Part shown: positions 27,922 to 37,332 of the stretch, piece after piece
Layout: every line of letters begins with the position of its first letter
Position numbering within the stretch: position 1 is the first letter of the stretch
Assembly: GCA_028282885.1 (NCBI GenBank)
Contig: JANQGX010000016.1
Coordinates: 1 to 64,000, forward strand
DNA length: 64,000 bases
Reading direction: 5' to 3'
Origin: SAR324 cluster bacterium
GTDB lineage: Bacteria > SAR324 > XYD2-FULL-50-16
Position numbers and translations under genes: made by a program
Notes under the pieces: model-generated
Database searches by the model: none
Told to the model about the DNA's origin: nothing
The model's input: only the letters and a program-made list of their open reading frames with translations

Positions 27922-29769
27922 TCAGGAACGGAAAAATTGAAATATCGCTTCGGCATCCCGGGTGGAAATCCCCTTAACGCTTTTCAAGGCTTCAACATCG
28001 GCTGCTCGAATGTTCTTCAGGCTGGAAAACGCTTTTAGGAGGATCTTCCTTTTACCGGGACCGATTCCGGGAATATCCTGAAGTTCGGATTTGGTGGTTT
28101 TTTTCCCGTGCAAGCTACGGTAGTAGCTGATGGCAAACCGATGGGCCTCGTCCCGAATATTCTGCAGAAAGTGAAGTGTGGAAGAGTTTTGTTTGAGATT
28201 AATCTCGTTTTTTCGTTTGGGTTTGACCACATATTCGTAATCGTCCTCTCCCTTGTCCACCTGTCCGCGTTTTTCAGAACGACCCTTGGCCAGTCCGATC
28301 AGATCCACGGATTCGAGATCCACTCCCTGCTCGTTCAGAATTCTCTCGGCAATCGATAGCTGGCCTTTGCCTCCGTCGATTAAGATCAGATCCGGCAGTT
28401 CCATAATTGCGTCCTCTTTTTTTCTATAGCGACGGGTCAGAACCTCTTCCATGGCAGCATAGTCGTTTGCTCCTTCAACGGTTTTGATCTTGTACTTGCG
28501 GTATTGTGATTTTTGAGCCTTGTTCCCCTCCCAAACCACCATCGAGGCAGCCGTGTTGGTTCCTGCGATATTGGAGATGTCAAAGCATTCCACGCGATGA
28601 GGTCTATTTTTCAGTTTCAGTTTCTGTTGTACCTCATCCAGAATGATTTTATCAGCCTCGGAAGCCTTCATCTCCAGCTCCAGATTTTGCCGACCGTTCT
28701 TTAATGCCATTTCCACCAGGGCTTTTTTTTCACCCTTTCGGGGAAAGATCACCTTGACATTGCTCTTTCTTGTGCTGGAGCAATATTCCTCCAACATGGT
28801 GGCATCGCCGTAGTTTACGGAGAGAATAATCTCCTTGGGGATCTCTTTTCCGCCGGACACATAGAATTTGGAGAGCATTGACCTCATTATCTCCTGGTCA
28901 TCATACATTTCAGCCTGGGAGATAAAGACAAAATCATCGCTGAGCAGGATACCGTTGCGAACAAATAAAACCTGAATCCCGGCAAATCCACCGGAACGAA
29001 CCAGGGCAAACACGTCACGATCAACCTTTTGTTTGGAAACCACTTGCTGCTTTTGCAGAGTGCTCTTCACTGCGTCGATCTGGTCCCTGATTCTACCGGC
29101 ATCTTCGAACTCCAGCGCTTCGGATTTTATCCGCATCTCCTCTTTCAGGGTGGCGATTAGCTCATCATAATTCCCTTTCAATAACTGCAGGACGTGTTGC
29201 ACAATCCGATCATAATCTTCCGGAGAGATTTTGCCGGCACAGGGGGCAAAACAACGTTTCATCTGATAGTTGAGACAAGGTCGGTACTTCTTGTTTCCAT
29301 CCAGATTCATGGAACTCTGGCGCAACGGAAAATGTTTTTTTATGATACGCGAGGCTGCCCTGGCCTTACCGGCCGAGACGTAGGGGCCGAAATAGAGCGA
29401 ACCGTCTTTTTTTATTTCACGAACCAGCGTCAGGCGGGGAAACAGTTCCTGCACGGACAGCTTGAAATAGGGATAGGATTTGTCATCTTTCAGCTGAACG
29501 TTGTACCGCGGATGGTGGGTTTTGATCAGTCGATCTTCCAGGATAAGGGCTTCAGCTTCGGTATGGGTTACAATCCAGTCGACATCGTCAATCTGTGGAC
29601 GTAAAAAGCGAATTCGCCATTCCCACCGATTGGATTCCAGAAAATAGCTTCGGACCCGGTTTTTCAGGTTTTTCGCCTTTCCGATATAAATGATCTTGCC
29701 TTTTCGCGAGTAAAACCGGTAAATACCGGGTTGTCCCGGCAACGATTTCAGTTTCTCTTCAATATTCAT
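27922..29769 (-). CDS. uvrC: UvrABC excinuclease subunit C
   Basis: This 615-residue nuclease makes both incisions in nucleotide excision repair after UvrAB damage recognition. The N-terminal GIY-YIG domain is clear: GQPGIYRFYSRKGKIIYIG at 16-34 and LKNRVRSYF follow. The UVR/UvrB-binding motif (ALEFEDAGRIRDQIDAV) is at about 215-231. The RNase H-like endonuclease domain includes VECFDISNIAGTNTAASMVVW. The C-terminal helix-hairpin-helix pair (IPGIGPGKRKILLKAF and LKSVKGISTRDAEAIF) completes the protein. The length is normal. The ATG at 29769 has a weak ribosome binding site. It diverges from thrH over a 430-base region. Confidence 0.97.
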   Translation of the reverse strand: MNIEEKLKSLPGQPGIYRFYSRKGKIIYIGKAKNLKNRVRSYFLESNRWEWRIRFLRPQIDDVDWIVTHTEAEALILEDRLIKTHHPRYNVQLKDDKSYPYFKLSVQELFPRLTLVREIKKDGSLYFGPYVSAGKARAASRIIKKHFPLRQSSMNLDGNKKYRPCLNYQMKRCFAPCAGKISPEDYDRIVQHVLQLLKGNYDELIATLKEEMRIKSEALEFEDAGRIRDQIDAVKSTLQKQQVVSKQKVDRDVFALVRSGGFAGIQVLFVRNGILLSDDFVFISQAEMYDDQEIMRSMLSKFYVSGGKEIPKEIILSVNYGDATMLEEYCSSTRKSNVKVIFPRKGEKKALVEMALKNGRQNLELEMKASEADKIILDEVQQKLKLKNRPHRVECFDISNIAGTNTAASMVVWEGNKAQKSQYRKYKIKTVEGANDYAAMEEVLTRRYRKKEDAIMELPDLILIDGGKGQLSIAERILNEQGVDLESVDLIGLAKGRSEKRGQVDKGEDDYEYVVKPKRKNEINLKQNSSTLHFLQNIRDEAHRFAISYYRSLHGKKTTKSELQDIPGIGPGKRKILLKAFSSLKNIRAADVEALKSVKGISTRDAEAIFQFFRS

Positions 29770-29930
29770 CTTTTTTTATCCAAACGTCCCGGTGGCCTGC
29801 TCACTGTCTTCAAAAATAGATCCCCGTCCCTGTGTTCAACGCGATCCGGGGTTGTCTCTGCGGGACAAGATATATACCAGAACAGAAGATTTCTCCCGCA
29901 TGCACCATCAGCGTTAGGTAGTATCCATCT

Positions 29931-29967
29931 ACCAAATTTGGTCTTGTCTCAGCTTTAGAGATATAAT
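29931..29967 (+). promoter_or_regulatory. thrH promoter candidate with palindrome over the -35
   Basis: TTGGTC (29938-29943) and TATAAT (29962-29967) are 18 bases apart on the plus strand. A perfect 12-bp palindrome, ACCAAATTTGGT (29931-29942), overlaps the -35 element and may be an operator. Transcription would start near 29974, just before the structured leader element. Confidence 0.45.
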
Positions 29968-29977
29968 AATTGTATTT

Positions 29978-30033
29978 ATTCAGCATAGTGTTTCAGCCAG
30001 GTGGCTGTCCATGCTGAATTACTATTGAAACAC
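29978..30033 (+). promoter_or_regulatory. pseudoknot-like structured 5' leader element of thrH
   Basis: Two complementary pairs occur in crossed order. Segment A (29978-29986, ATTCAGCAT) pairs with 30011-30019 over 9 bp. Segment B (29988-29995, GTGTTTCA) pairs with 30026-30033 over 8 bp. Between them is a 5-bp hairpin, CAGCC/GGCTG (29994-30007), with an AGGT loop. This A-B-hairpin-A'-B' order is that of an H-type pseudoknot, or of two mutually exclusive folds. It lies at the predicted 5' end of a leader of about 240 nt. I do not recognise a known riboswitch class. Confidence 0.4.
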
Positions 30034-30217
30034 CAATGGTTAACAAAGTTGTATCGAATTCGGGTATGCCCGACAAGTCCGGAAGGATCCCGGAACCTCC
30101 CGATAAACCTGCAACTCAATCAATGATCAGGCCCTGCAAGCAGTCGTCTTAAACCCATCATTTCCGCTGTCTGCATTCTGATCAGCTTTTAAAATATTGC
30201 ACCCTGAGGAGAACTTA

Positions 30218-30835
30218 ATGATTATAACATGCCTGGATCTGGAAGGAGTACTTTTTCCCGAAGTGTGGATCAGTGTTGCCGAGAAAACCGGAATCAAGGA
30301 TCTGCGTCTGACCACCCGAGATATTTCCGACTACGACGAGCTGATGCAATACCGTCTCAAGATCATCGCCAAGGAAAAGCTGACCCTGAAGCAGATTCAG
30401 GATACCATCGCCTCCATGGAACCTTTCCAGGGTGCTGTTGAGTTTGTGGACTGGTTACGAGAGCAGGGGCAGGTGATTATTCTTTCGGATACCTTTCAGG
30501 AGTTTGCCAAACCCATCATGAAGATGCTGAAAATGCCAACCATCTTCTGCCACTCCCTGGGCGTCAATGAAGAGAACATCATCACCTCTTATCGCCTGCG
30601 AATTGAAGACGCCAAGAAAAAAGCGGTCCAATCCCTCAAGCAACTCAATTACAATATCATTGCTGCAGGTGATTCTTTTAATGATATCAGCATGCTCAAA
30701 GAAGCGGACAAGGGCATCTTTTATTGTCCACCCGAAAACATCGCATCCCAGTTCCCGGACATACCGGTCACCCAAAACTACGAAGAACTGAAAGAACAGA
30801 TCAGTGCATTCATCAAAACCCTTCCTCAATCATAA
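30218..30835 (+). CDS. thrH: bifunctional phosphoserine phosphatase / homoserine phosphotransferase ThrH
   Basis: This 205-residue HAD-superfamily enzyme dephosphorylates phosphoserine and can transfer the phosphate to homoserine. The HAD motif I is DLEGVLFPE starting at Asp7, motif II is SDT in IILSDTFQEF, and motif III/IV is AAGDSFNDISML. The length equals that of described ThrH proteins (205). I chose the ATG at 30218 because a GAGGAG ribosome binding site lies seven bases upstream; a longer reading from a TTG at 30197 is not supported. Its product serine or phosphohomoserine feeds one-carbon and threonine/methionine metabolism. metH follows 560 bases downstream in the same direction. Confidence 0.92.
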   Translation: MIITCLDLEGVLFPEVWISVAEKTGIKDLRLTTRDISDYDELMQYRLKIIAKEKLTLKQIQDTIASMEPFQGAVEFVDWLREQGQVIILSDTFQEFAKPIMKMLKMPTIFCHSLGVNEENIITSYRLRIEDAKKKAVQSLKQLNYNIIAAGDSFNDISMLKEADKGIFYCPPENIASQFPDIPVTQNYEELKEQISAFIKTLPQS

Positions 30836-31094
30836 ATGGTTATGGTACCGATGTTGAAAAACTGAACCTTAAACCAGCCTATGATTTTTTAGACTCCTGC
30901 CGGGGATTCCAACTCCTTCGGCAGTGACTCGCCTCAATAGCTCCGTTAAAGCATGGAAGTACCACAGCTTGACCAGTGATTAAGCTCAAATTAACCAAAA
31001 AGCAAAAAACCCTGTGTTCGTAATGGAACAGCTTCTGATATCTTCAAGGTTATGAGTAGTTGACAAGCATACCGGATTCAATGAAAGCAGTTCC

Positions 31095-31269
31095 GTGCCT
31101 GGTGTGGATGCTTTCGGGTCAGGAAACAGTTCGTAAGATGATCTAAGCTCGCTTCGCTTAAACCTCTAAACTCGCTAACGCTCAAACAGTAGAGGCTTTT
31201 AACGCTCCGTTTCACCAAGATCATCTAACTCGACGTCTCAATTTCTCCAAAAACATCCACACCGGACAC
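31095..31269. repeat. 175-nt long inverted repeat between thrH and metH
   Basis: The outer arms 31095-31110 and 31254-31269 match as reverse complements at 14 of 16 positions, both differences being transitions. Nested inside are AGATGATCT/AGATCATCT (31136-31144 with 31218-31226) and CCTCTA/TAGAGG (31163-31168 with 31190-31195). The sequence between these blocks is also partly complementary with small gaps. The whole region could fold into one long hairpin in RNA. It contains no ORF. It may be a MITE-like element or a structured metH leader. The rest of the 30836-31391 gap shows nothing further. Confidence 0.65.
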
Positions 31270-31391
31270 TCGATAAACCGTTGTTGTTTTATGATTCACT
31301 TATATGATAGAGTTTAAAACAGCGAATTTGTAGTTTGCCGATTCTGATGTGTCGGCATATCAAGCCAAGAATTAAAACCAAATTTAGATCT

Positions 31392-34300
31392 ATGACTCCC
31401 GAACAGTTTAATGAATTGTTGAAAAATGAAGTTCTGTTGATCGACGGTGCCATGGGTACCATGGTCCAGGAACTTGGTTATGATGCCAAGGTATATGGGG
31501 GAGAGGATTTCCAAATGCTGTCCGATATCCTCGTTCTTTCCAGGCCCGAAGCCGTGCAAAATATCCATCTGCAGTATTTCAAGTCCGGGGCTTCCGCTGT
31601 CGAAACCAACACCCTTTGCTCATCGCCCTTACGGTTGGAGGAACATGATTTTGCAGCCATCGACGATTCGGAGTTCCCTCTTTTGGATGACGGCAGGTCC
31701 GTCAAGGAGCTTTCCATAACCGAGCTCTCCTATTTCCTGAATAAGAAAGCGGCGGAACTGGCGTGTGCTGCCCGGGAGGAGTATAAAAAAAGTGCTGAGT
31801 ACGACCAGCGAACCCTGCTTGTCATTGCTTCCATAGGTCCTTCCAACTGGGTTCTCTCCAGCACCCAGGCCGATCTAAAGCGTGGTGATTTCGAAACCAT
31901 CAAGGATAATTTCTACCAACAGGCCCTGGGAATTATCGACGGAGGAGCCGATGTGATGCTGTTCGAAACCCAGCAGGATATTCTGGAACTGAAATGCGGC
32001 ATCCTTGGAGTCAGAAAGGCTATGAGGGAAAGAGAGGTAACCCTTCCTATCATGGCCCAGGTTACGGTTGATGCCCACGCTAAAATGCAGATTTTTAATA
32101 CCGATATCATCGCTGCTTTCACCACCCTGCGCTACCTGGGAATTGATACGTTCGGTATCAACTGTGGACTGGGTCCCGATCTGATGTTGCCGGCGGTAAA
32201 AAAATTGAGCCGCCATTCCGATCTTCCCATTTCCATTATTCCCAATGCGGGTCTGCCTGAATCGGTGGGTGGCAAGACTGTGTTCGGGCTGACTCCGGAC
32301 AAGATGACCGAGCAGATGATGGCGTATGTCACAGAATATGGTGTCAATATTATCGGCGGTTGCTGCGGTACCACTCCCGATCACATCAGACAGCTTCGAA
32401 AGGCACTGGGAAGGCGTAAACCCAAGCAAAGGGAAGTTGAACGTCACATTCTGATTTCCGGACCGCAACAGGCGGTTAGGTTGGACAGCAGCGAATCTCT
32501 GATCCGTATCGGCGAACGACTCAATGTCAGGGGATCCAAAAAGGTTAGGGAAGCGGTTGAAGAGAGCGATTCCATTAATCATGAAGCCCTGGAGGAGGTC
32601 ATATCAGAACAAACCAGGGACCTTGGACTTGAAGTGATCGATGTCTGCATGGATTCCAATATTGTGGACACAAAGCAAACCCTGGTGGAGGTGATTCAGA
32701 ATCAGACCTTTGATTTCCAAGGGGCCATGTGCCTGGATTCGTTTGATGTCAGCGCTCTGGAAGAAGCGATTAAGGTTTACCCGGGGCGACCCATTATCAA
32801 TTCAATTTCACTGGAAGAGTATGCACCCGGGGTGGATAAAGTGGATGCCGTGCTGGAGGTCACCAAGGAGCATGCCCCTGTCTATATAGCGCTGGCCACG
32901 GATATAACCGGACCAGCCACAACTGCAGAAAAGAAAGTGGAACTGGCTAAAAAGATAGTGGAAAAAGCAGCAAGCAAGCACCAGGTTGGTCCGGATCAAA
33001 TCTTGATTGATATTAATGCTTTCCCCATCGGCTCGGAATCCGACGACAGTATCAATTTCTCCCTGGAATCCCTCAATGCTATTCCGGACATCAAAGCCAT
33101 CCACTCTGACCTGAAAGTCACCATCGGAGTGGGCAACCTGACCAACGGCCTGGCACAGAAACCCTATATGCGAAAGGTGCTGACCTCGGTGTTCCTGGAT
33201 GAGGGACGAAAAAGAGGACTTGATGCCGCCATTGTCAATCCCAACCACTACGTTCCCATTTCCAGCCTGCCCGATTCGGATTACGAACTGGGGCTTAAGG
33301 TAATCCTGGAAAGGGATCTGGATGCCTTCGCGGAGTTGGAAGAGATCGCCATCAGGAAAAAGGGGGTAGCTGTCCGGAAAAAGGTGGCCTACGACGATCT
33401 GGAACCCATTCCTTCTGTCTGCGCCAAAATCAAGGATGGCTATAAACAGCGCGAATCCGGATCGGTGGTCGTCGACGGAGTTTCATATGACTACCAGGAC
33501 CAGATTGTGGAACAGGTTGCCGGAATCATTGCTAACATGCCACCCCTGGAATTGATCAACAACCACCTGATGCCGACCATGGAAGACCTGGGATCGGAAT
33601 TTGCAGCAGGTACGGTATCTCTCCCCCACCTTCTTAAATCGGCAGATGTCATGAAGCAGGTGATGGGTTTTCTGGAAGAGTACCTCAGGAAAACTACCGG
33701 TAAAGAGTCTTCGGAAACCGTAGGATCCAAAGGTACGATAGTCATCGGCACCGTCTACCAGGATGTCCACAGCATAGGCAAAGACCTGACCAAAACCCTG
33801 ATGGAGAACTACGGATACCGGGTTATCGACCTGGGGGTCCAGGTTCCGGTTCAGGATTTTATTGAAACAGCAAGGAAGAACAATGCCATGGCCATTGGAA
33901 TGTCCGCCCTGCTGGTACAGACGTCCAACCATATGATCACAGTCTCATCGCTTCTGGAGCAGGAACAGATGAAAAACATCCCCATTCTGATCGGTGGTGC
34001 GCCTGTTAACAGAAGACATGCCGCTTTCGTGGCCCTGGCGGGCCGCGAAGATGAGGCCACCATGCGTGACAACGTGTTCTATTGTCGATCGGGTATGGAT
34101 GGCGTCAATATTCTCAACTTACTTACCGATGATACGCAGGTGGAAAAGTTATGCGAGGGCAACGGTAAAAAACTGAGATCAGCCTATAAATCCGGTCTCA
34201 AAATGGAAAAGGAAAAAGAGAATCTCCTGAAGACCCTGCCCCGCCGAAAAGTCAACTTCTCTGAAACCTACAGATCGGATATTGAGTTGGGGGTCATCAG

Positions 34301-35012
34301 AAAGATAGAGGTGCCGGTGACAGAATTCAAATCCCACATCAATCGAAAAATGCTCTTCTCCCTCAACTGGAAGTTCGGAGGGGAAAAGAACTGGGCCAAA
34401 AAAGGGGTCTCCGGCGAACAACTGGATCAACTCCTGGACGATTGGGTGAACCGATCAGCCGACAACAACTGGATTCAACCCCAGGCTGTCTCAGTTGTAT
34501 TCAAATGCAGGGGTGCACAGGACAGGGTCACGGTCCTCTCGCCGAACAACGGTGAACCGCTGGCAACCCTGACCTTTAACGACGTCATCGGCAAGGACAA
34601 CAAGGATATTTTCAATGTAGCGGAGTTTTATAATCCTGACCGGGATGACCTGATCGCTTTTCAACTCAGCACAGGAGGGTCGGGCGTTAACAAAGCCATT
34701 GAAGAGTTCAAGGAAAACGACAAGGAGGGAGCCTTGTTGCTCCAGGGGCTGTCCGACAGGATTGCTGAGGATATGGCTGACTACGTCAATGCCCAGGTCG
34801 ATCTCATGGTTTATGGCACCGATGATAAGTATAGTAAACGCTATTCCCCCGGATACCCGGCCATGACCGATATTTCAAACAACCGGGTCATTGCCGACCT
34901 GCTGGAAGCCTGCGAAAGAACCGGTATCAGCCTTACCGAAGGATACCAGTTCAGCCCGACAGGCACTACCGCCGCCGTGGTATGTTTCCACCCGGATGCG
35001 GGATATCAGTAG
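31392..35012 (+). CDS. metH: cobalamin-dependent methionine synthase
   Basis: This 1206-residue enzyme transfers the methyl group of methyltetrahydrofolate to homocysteine through cobalamin. All four modules are present. The homocysteine domain has LIDGAMGTMVQE near residue 16 and zinc ligands Cys258 (INCGLGPD) and Cys324/Cys325 (GGCCGTTPDH). The folate domain starts near 375 (RIGERLNVRGSKKV). The B12 domain has DVHSIG at 791-796, with His793 as cobalt ligand. The C-terminal AdoMet-dependent reactivation domain includes KRYSPGYPAM. The ATG at 31392 is preferred to a TTG 19 codons earlier, although no ribosome binding site is clear. The activation domain is diverged from the enterobacterial form. 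No cobalamin riboswitch was found upstream. Confidence 0.95.
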   Translation: MTPEQFNELLKNEVLLIDGAMGTMVQELGYDAKVYGGEDFQMLSDILVLSRPEAVQNIHLQYFKSGASAVETNTLCSSPLRLEEHDFAAIDDSEFPLLDDGRSVKELSITELSYFLNKKAAELACAAREEYKKSAEYDQRTLLVIASIGPSNWVLSSTQADLKRGDFETIKDNFYQQALGIIDGGADVMLFETQQDILELKCGILGVRKAMREREVTLPIMAQVTVDAHAKMQIFNTDIIAAFTTLRYLGIDTFGINCGLGPDLMLPAVKKLSRHSDLPISIIPNAGLPESVGGKTVFGLTPDKMTEQMMAYVTEYGVNIIGGCCGTTPDHIRQLRKALGRRKPKQREVERHILISGPQQAVRLDSSESLIRIGERLNVRGSKKVREAVEESDSINHEALEEVISEQTRDLGLEVIDVCMDSNIVDTKQTLVEVIQNQTFDFQGAMCLDSFDVSALEEAIKVYPGRPIINSISLEEYAPGVDKVDAVLEVTKEHAPVYIALATDITGPATTAEKKVELAKKIVEKAASKHQVGPDQILIDINAFPIGSESDDSINFSLESLNAIPDIKAIHSDLKVTIGVGNLTNGLAQKPYMRKVLTSVFLDEGRKRGLDAAIVNPNHYVPISSLPDSDYELGLKVILERDLDAFAELEEIAIRKKGVAVRKKVAYDDLEPIPSVCAKIKDGYKQRESGSVVVDGVSYDYQDQIVEQVAGIIANMPPLELINNHLMPTMEDLGSEFAAGTVSLPHLLKSADVMKQVMGFLEEYLRKTTGKESSETVGSKGTIVIGTVYQDVHSIGKDLTKTLMENYGYRVIDLGVQVPVQDFIETARKNNAMAIGMSALLVQTSNHMITVSSLLEQEQMKNIPILIGGAPVNRRHAAFVALAGREDEATMRDNVFYCRSGMDGVNILNLLTDDTQVEKLCEGNGKKLRSAYKSGLKMEKEKENLLKTLPRRKVNFSETYRSDIELGVIRKIEVPVTEFKSHINRKMLFSLNWKFGGEKNWAKKGVSGEQLDQLLDDWVNRSADNNWIQPQAVSVVFKCRGAQDRVTVLSPNNGEPLATLTFNDVIGKDNKDIFNVAEFYNPDRDDLIAFQLSTGGSGVNKAIEEFKENDKEGALLLQGLSDRIAEDMADYVNAQVDLMVYGTDDKYSKRYSPGYPAMTDISNNRVIADLLEACERTGISLTEGYQFSPTGTTAAVVCFHPDAGYQ

Positions 35013-35581
35013 TTCTGTCTGCTTCTACTCCTACCCGGTTATTTGACTAGATCCAATTCCCCGGGCGATGTTCGGCTTTCAGGGAGGGCAATTCCTCACC
35101 TCAAGATGGCTGTAGGCTAACGGTATCATAAACTCATGAGCAGCCGTCGTTCCACGGGCAACCTCATCGGATAAGTGGCAACAGAGAGCAATCTACCGAT
35201 ACATGCGTCTCTGTTCAACCACCCACAGTGGCATATTTCAGTTTATTTCCGCGAGCGATTTCTACAATTCAATCTTTCTCCTGCAGTATTCCCATCCTGG
35301 ATCCTGTTTTCATTGGGTTAGATTGTTATGACACGAGAAAAACTGATCCGTATCTTTTTCGCTTATCGCATTATTACATACAATGACGGACCATGGCCGC
35401 CAGTAGACAATTGGACAGATAAAATAAAAGAAACTTCGAAAATCTATTGCAATAAATCGTCGATCTTATTCGTCTACAATCTTAACAGACAAAAAACCGG
35501 ACCCGATTTCATTAAATCCTGTCTGTTTGCCGGCCGTCCGGTTCTTAAGTCACCCCTTGTCCATAAGATTGTAAGGAGATA
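35013..35581. other. intergenic region between metH and the methyltransferase gene
   Basis: This 569-base gap has no convincing gene. An 84-codon ORF at 35328-35582 lacks a ribosome binding site and looks random. An 8-bp inverted repeat with a 33-nt loop (AACCGGAC at 35495-35502 with GTCCGGTT at 35536-35543) sits just upstream of the next start codon. A CAGAGA/TCTCTG pair is present near 35185-35215. Neither is a clear terminator. Confidence 0.5.
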
Positions 35582-36235
35582 ATGATGACAAAACGAATTC
35601 CCCATCGGGAAGAATTCATAGAAGGTGTGCAAAGTGTCACAGCCTATGTAGAAAGCCATCGGGACAACGCTGCTTCCCATTTTAGAGCTTTTCTCAAGGA
35701 GTTTGACAACCTTGATTGTGACGGACGTTTTCTGGAAATAGGGCCCGGTCCCGGTTTCCTGACTGCCCTTATTGCTGAAAAAAAGCCCAAGGCTCAAATA
35801 ACAGCGCTTGAGCCCTCTTCGGAAATGATTGAGTTTGCGCAGAACCACCTTCAATCCAGGGGGGTTAACGGCAATGTCCGGTTCATCCGGGGAAGTGTTG
35901 ACGACAGTGAGGTGATGGGATCATTGGGAGAGTTCGATTTGGTTTACTCAACCTTCTCCCTGCACCACTGGAAAAAGCCCAATACCGCCTGGAGATACCT
36001 GTTCAGCAAATTGAAGAAAAACGGTACCCTGTTCATCCATGATCTGAAGAGAGTTCCCTGGCTATACCATGTCCCATTTGGTAAAAGAATGCTCGACTCG
36101 ATCAGGGCAGCCTATACGCCGGATGAAATTAGCGATATGCTGATGACCATGGGCATTGCCCGAAACCAATATACAATTAAAACCCCCTTTCCATATTTCT
36201 GGATGTCCGTACTGATCCGTAATAACGGGAACTAG
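35582..36235 (+). CDS. class I SAM-dependent methyltransferase, substrate unknown
   Basis: This 217-residue protein has the Rossmann methyltransferase fold. Motif I is FLEIGPGPGFLTALI near 52-66, followed by the acidic residue in ITALEPSSEMIEFA. LVYSTFSLHHWKKP near 122 is the motif IV region, and GTLFIHDLKR closes the core. The GPGPG and LHHW patterns are typical of small-molecule or lipid methyltransferases (UbiE/COQ5-like group), but the substrate cannot be named. Two ATGs are adjacent at 35582 and 35585; the second has the better spacing from the AGGAG site. The sigma factor gene follows after four bases, so the two are probably cotranscribed. Confidence 0.85.
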   Translation: MMTKRIPHREEFIEGVQSVTAYVESHRDNAASHFRAFLKEFDNLDCDGRFLEIGPGPGFLTALIAEKKPKAQITALEPSSEMIEFAQNHLQSRGVNGNVRFIRGSVDDSEVMGSLGEFDLVYSTFSLHHWKKPNTAWRYLFSKLKKNGTLFIHDLKRVPWLYHVPFGKRMLDSIRAAYTPDEISDMLMTMGIARNQYTIKTPFPYFWMSVLIRNNGN

Positions 36236-36239
36236 GCTC

Positions 36240-36785
36240 ATGGTGCAACCACCGCAGAAAACAAGACTGGCGGATTTTTTCAAATCCGAATATGGCAGAC
36301 TGGTGGGCTATGTGCGGCATAAAATCGACAATGTAGCAGCCCAGGATGCGGAAGATGTAGTGCAGGAGGTGGCTGCCAATCTGTTCCAGAAAGCGGATAT
36401 ATCTGCTCCGATTGAGAATGTCTCTGCCTATGTTTTTCAATCCTTGCGCAATGAGATTGTAGATTATTTCAGAAAAAGAAAGGAGAACCTGTCGCTCGAT
36501 CAATCGCTACCTCAATACCAGGATATCAAGCTAATCGATATTCTCAGGGACCGGCGAAACGAAGATTTATCGGAAATTGACAAACAGGAAAACGCCGAGG
36601 AGTTGTACCGCTACCTGAGCAAACTCACAGAAGACGAACGTGCCCTCATTATCGCTGTCGAACTGGAGGGTTACACTTTCAAACAGCTTGCTGAGAAATG
36701 GGGAATCCCCATCAACACCTTATTATCCAGGAAATCGAGAGCCATGAGTAAACTGCTCCGATTGACTCAATCCCAATCCGCCTAG
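36240..36785 (+). CDS. ECF-type RNA polymerase sigma factor
   Basis: This is a 181-residue extracytoplasmic-function sigma factor. Region 2 includes FFKSEYGRLVGYVRHKIDNVAAQDAEDVVQEVAANLF (split across residues 14-50) with the DAEDVVQE core. Region 2.4 (AYVFQSLRNEIVDYFRKRK) reads the -10 element. Region 4 shows LTEDERALIIAVELEGYTFKQLAEKWGIPINTLLSRKSRAMSKL, with the helix-turn-helix for the -35 element. It starts four bases after the methyltransferase gene. The next gene encodes a two-helix membrane protein that is a candidate partner or anti-sigma factor. There is no classical zinc anti-sigma protein next to it. Confidence 0.9.
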   Translation: MVQPPQKTRLADFFKSEYGRLVGYVRHKIDNVAAQDAEDVVQEVAANLFQKADISAPIENVSAYVFQSLRNEIVDYFRKRKENLSLDQSLPQYQDIKLIDILRDRRNEDLSEIDKQENAEELYRYLSKLTEDERALIIAVELEGYTFKQLAEKWGIPINTLLSRKSRAMSKLLRLTQSQSA

Positions 36786-36800
36786 AATGGAGAACTGATA

Positions 36801-37277
36801 ATGAAATTCAATCCACACAATAGATCGCCGCGCCGATTCACCGGAAACCTCCATCGGGTGGTTTTTTGGGTGATCATCGGACTATTCTTTGCCGTTGTTT
36901 TTGCCGTTGTTTTCGGCATTGTTGTCAAATTACTCTGGGGCGTCACCCTTACCCCAATTTTCGGCCTTCCGGAAATAACCTACTGGCAGGCAGTCGGTAT
37001 TGTGATACTGGCGCGTCTGATCTTTGGAGGCTTCGGCCATCGCTCAAAAGATAAATCCGATAAAAGATGGAACCAGGGATGGGACCGCTGGGGCAAATCG
37101 GACGACGTCCCTCCCATGTTTAAAAGAATGCACGACCGTTTTCACGGAATCGATTCGGAAGAAGCAGATGATGACGCGGATATCCCGGAAAAAGATCTGG
37201 AGCACTATAATGATTTCTGGGAAAAAGAGGGAAAACAGGCGTTTGAGGACTACATATCCAGGCAGAAGCAGGAGTAA
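36801..37277 (+). CDS. two-helix membrane protein paired with ECF sigma factor
   Basis: This is a 158-residue protein with a basic N-terminus and two transmembrane helices (about 21-48 and 59-76). The second helix carries the pattern LPEITYWQAVGIVILARLIFGGFG, which I recall from small membrane proteins that often sit beside ECF sigma factors. A soluble, highly acidic tail follows (DSEEADDDADIPEKDLE). The family has no established function known to me. Its position 15 bases after the sigma gene suggests that it senses envelope state or holds the sigma factor, which is inference. The ATG at 36801 has a GGAGAA ribosome binding site. Confidence 0.75.
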   Translation: MKFNPHNRSPRRFTGNLHRVVFWVIIGLFFAVVFAVVFGIVVKLLWGVTLTPIFGLPEITYWQAVGIVILARLIFGGFGHRSKDKSDKRWNQGWDRWGKSDDVPPMFKRMHDRFHGIDSEEADDDADIPEKDLEHYNDFWEKEGKQAFEDYISRQKQE

Positions 37278-37332
37278 TTGCAACAGGGAGGAACTGTCTC
37301 CTGTGTGTTAATACAGCAGACAAACCAGCAGT

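Noticed and set aside
30836..31391. Search for a cobalamin or SAH riboswitch upstream of metH
   Set aside because: I could not find a B12 box-like element or SAH-riboswitch core; only the inverted repeat is present.
35328..35582. An 84-codon ORF before the methyltransferase gene
   Set aside because: No ribosome binding site and an inverted repeat inside it; composition is not protein-like.
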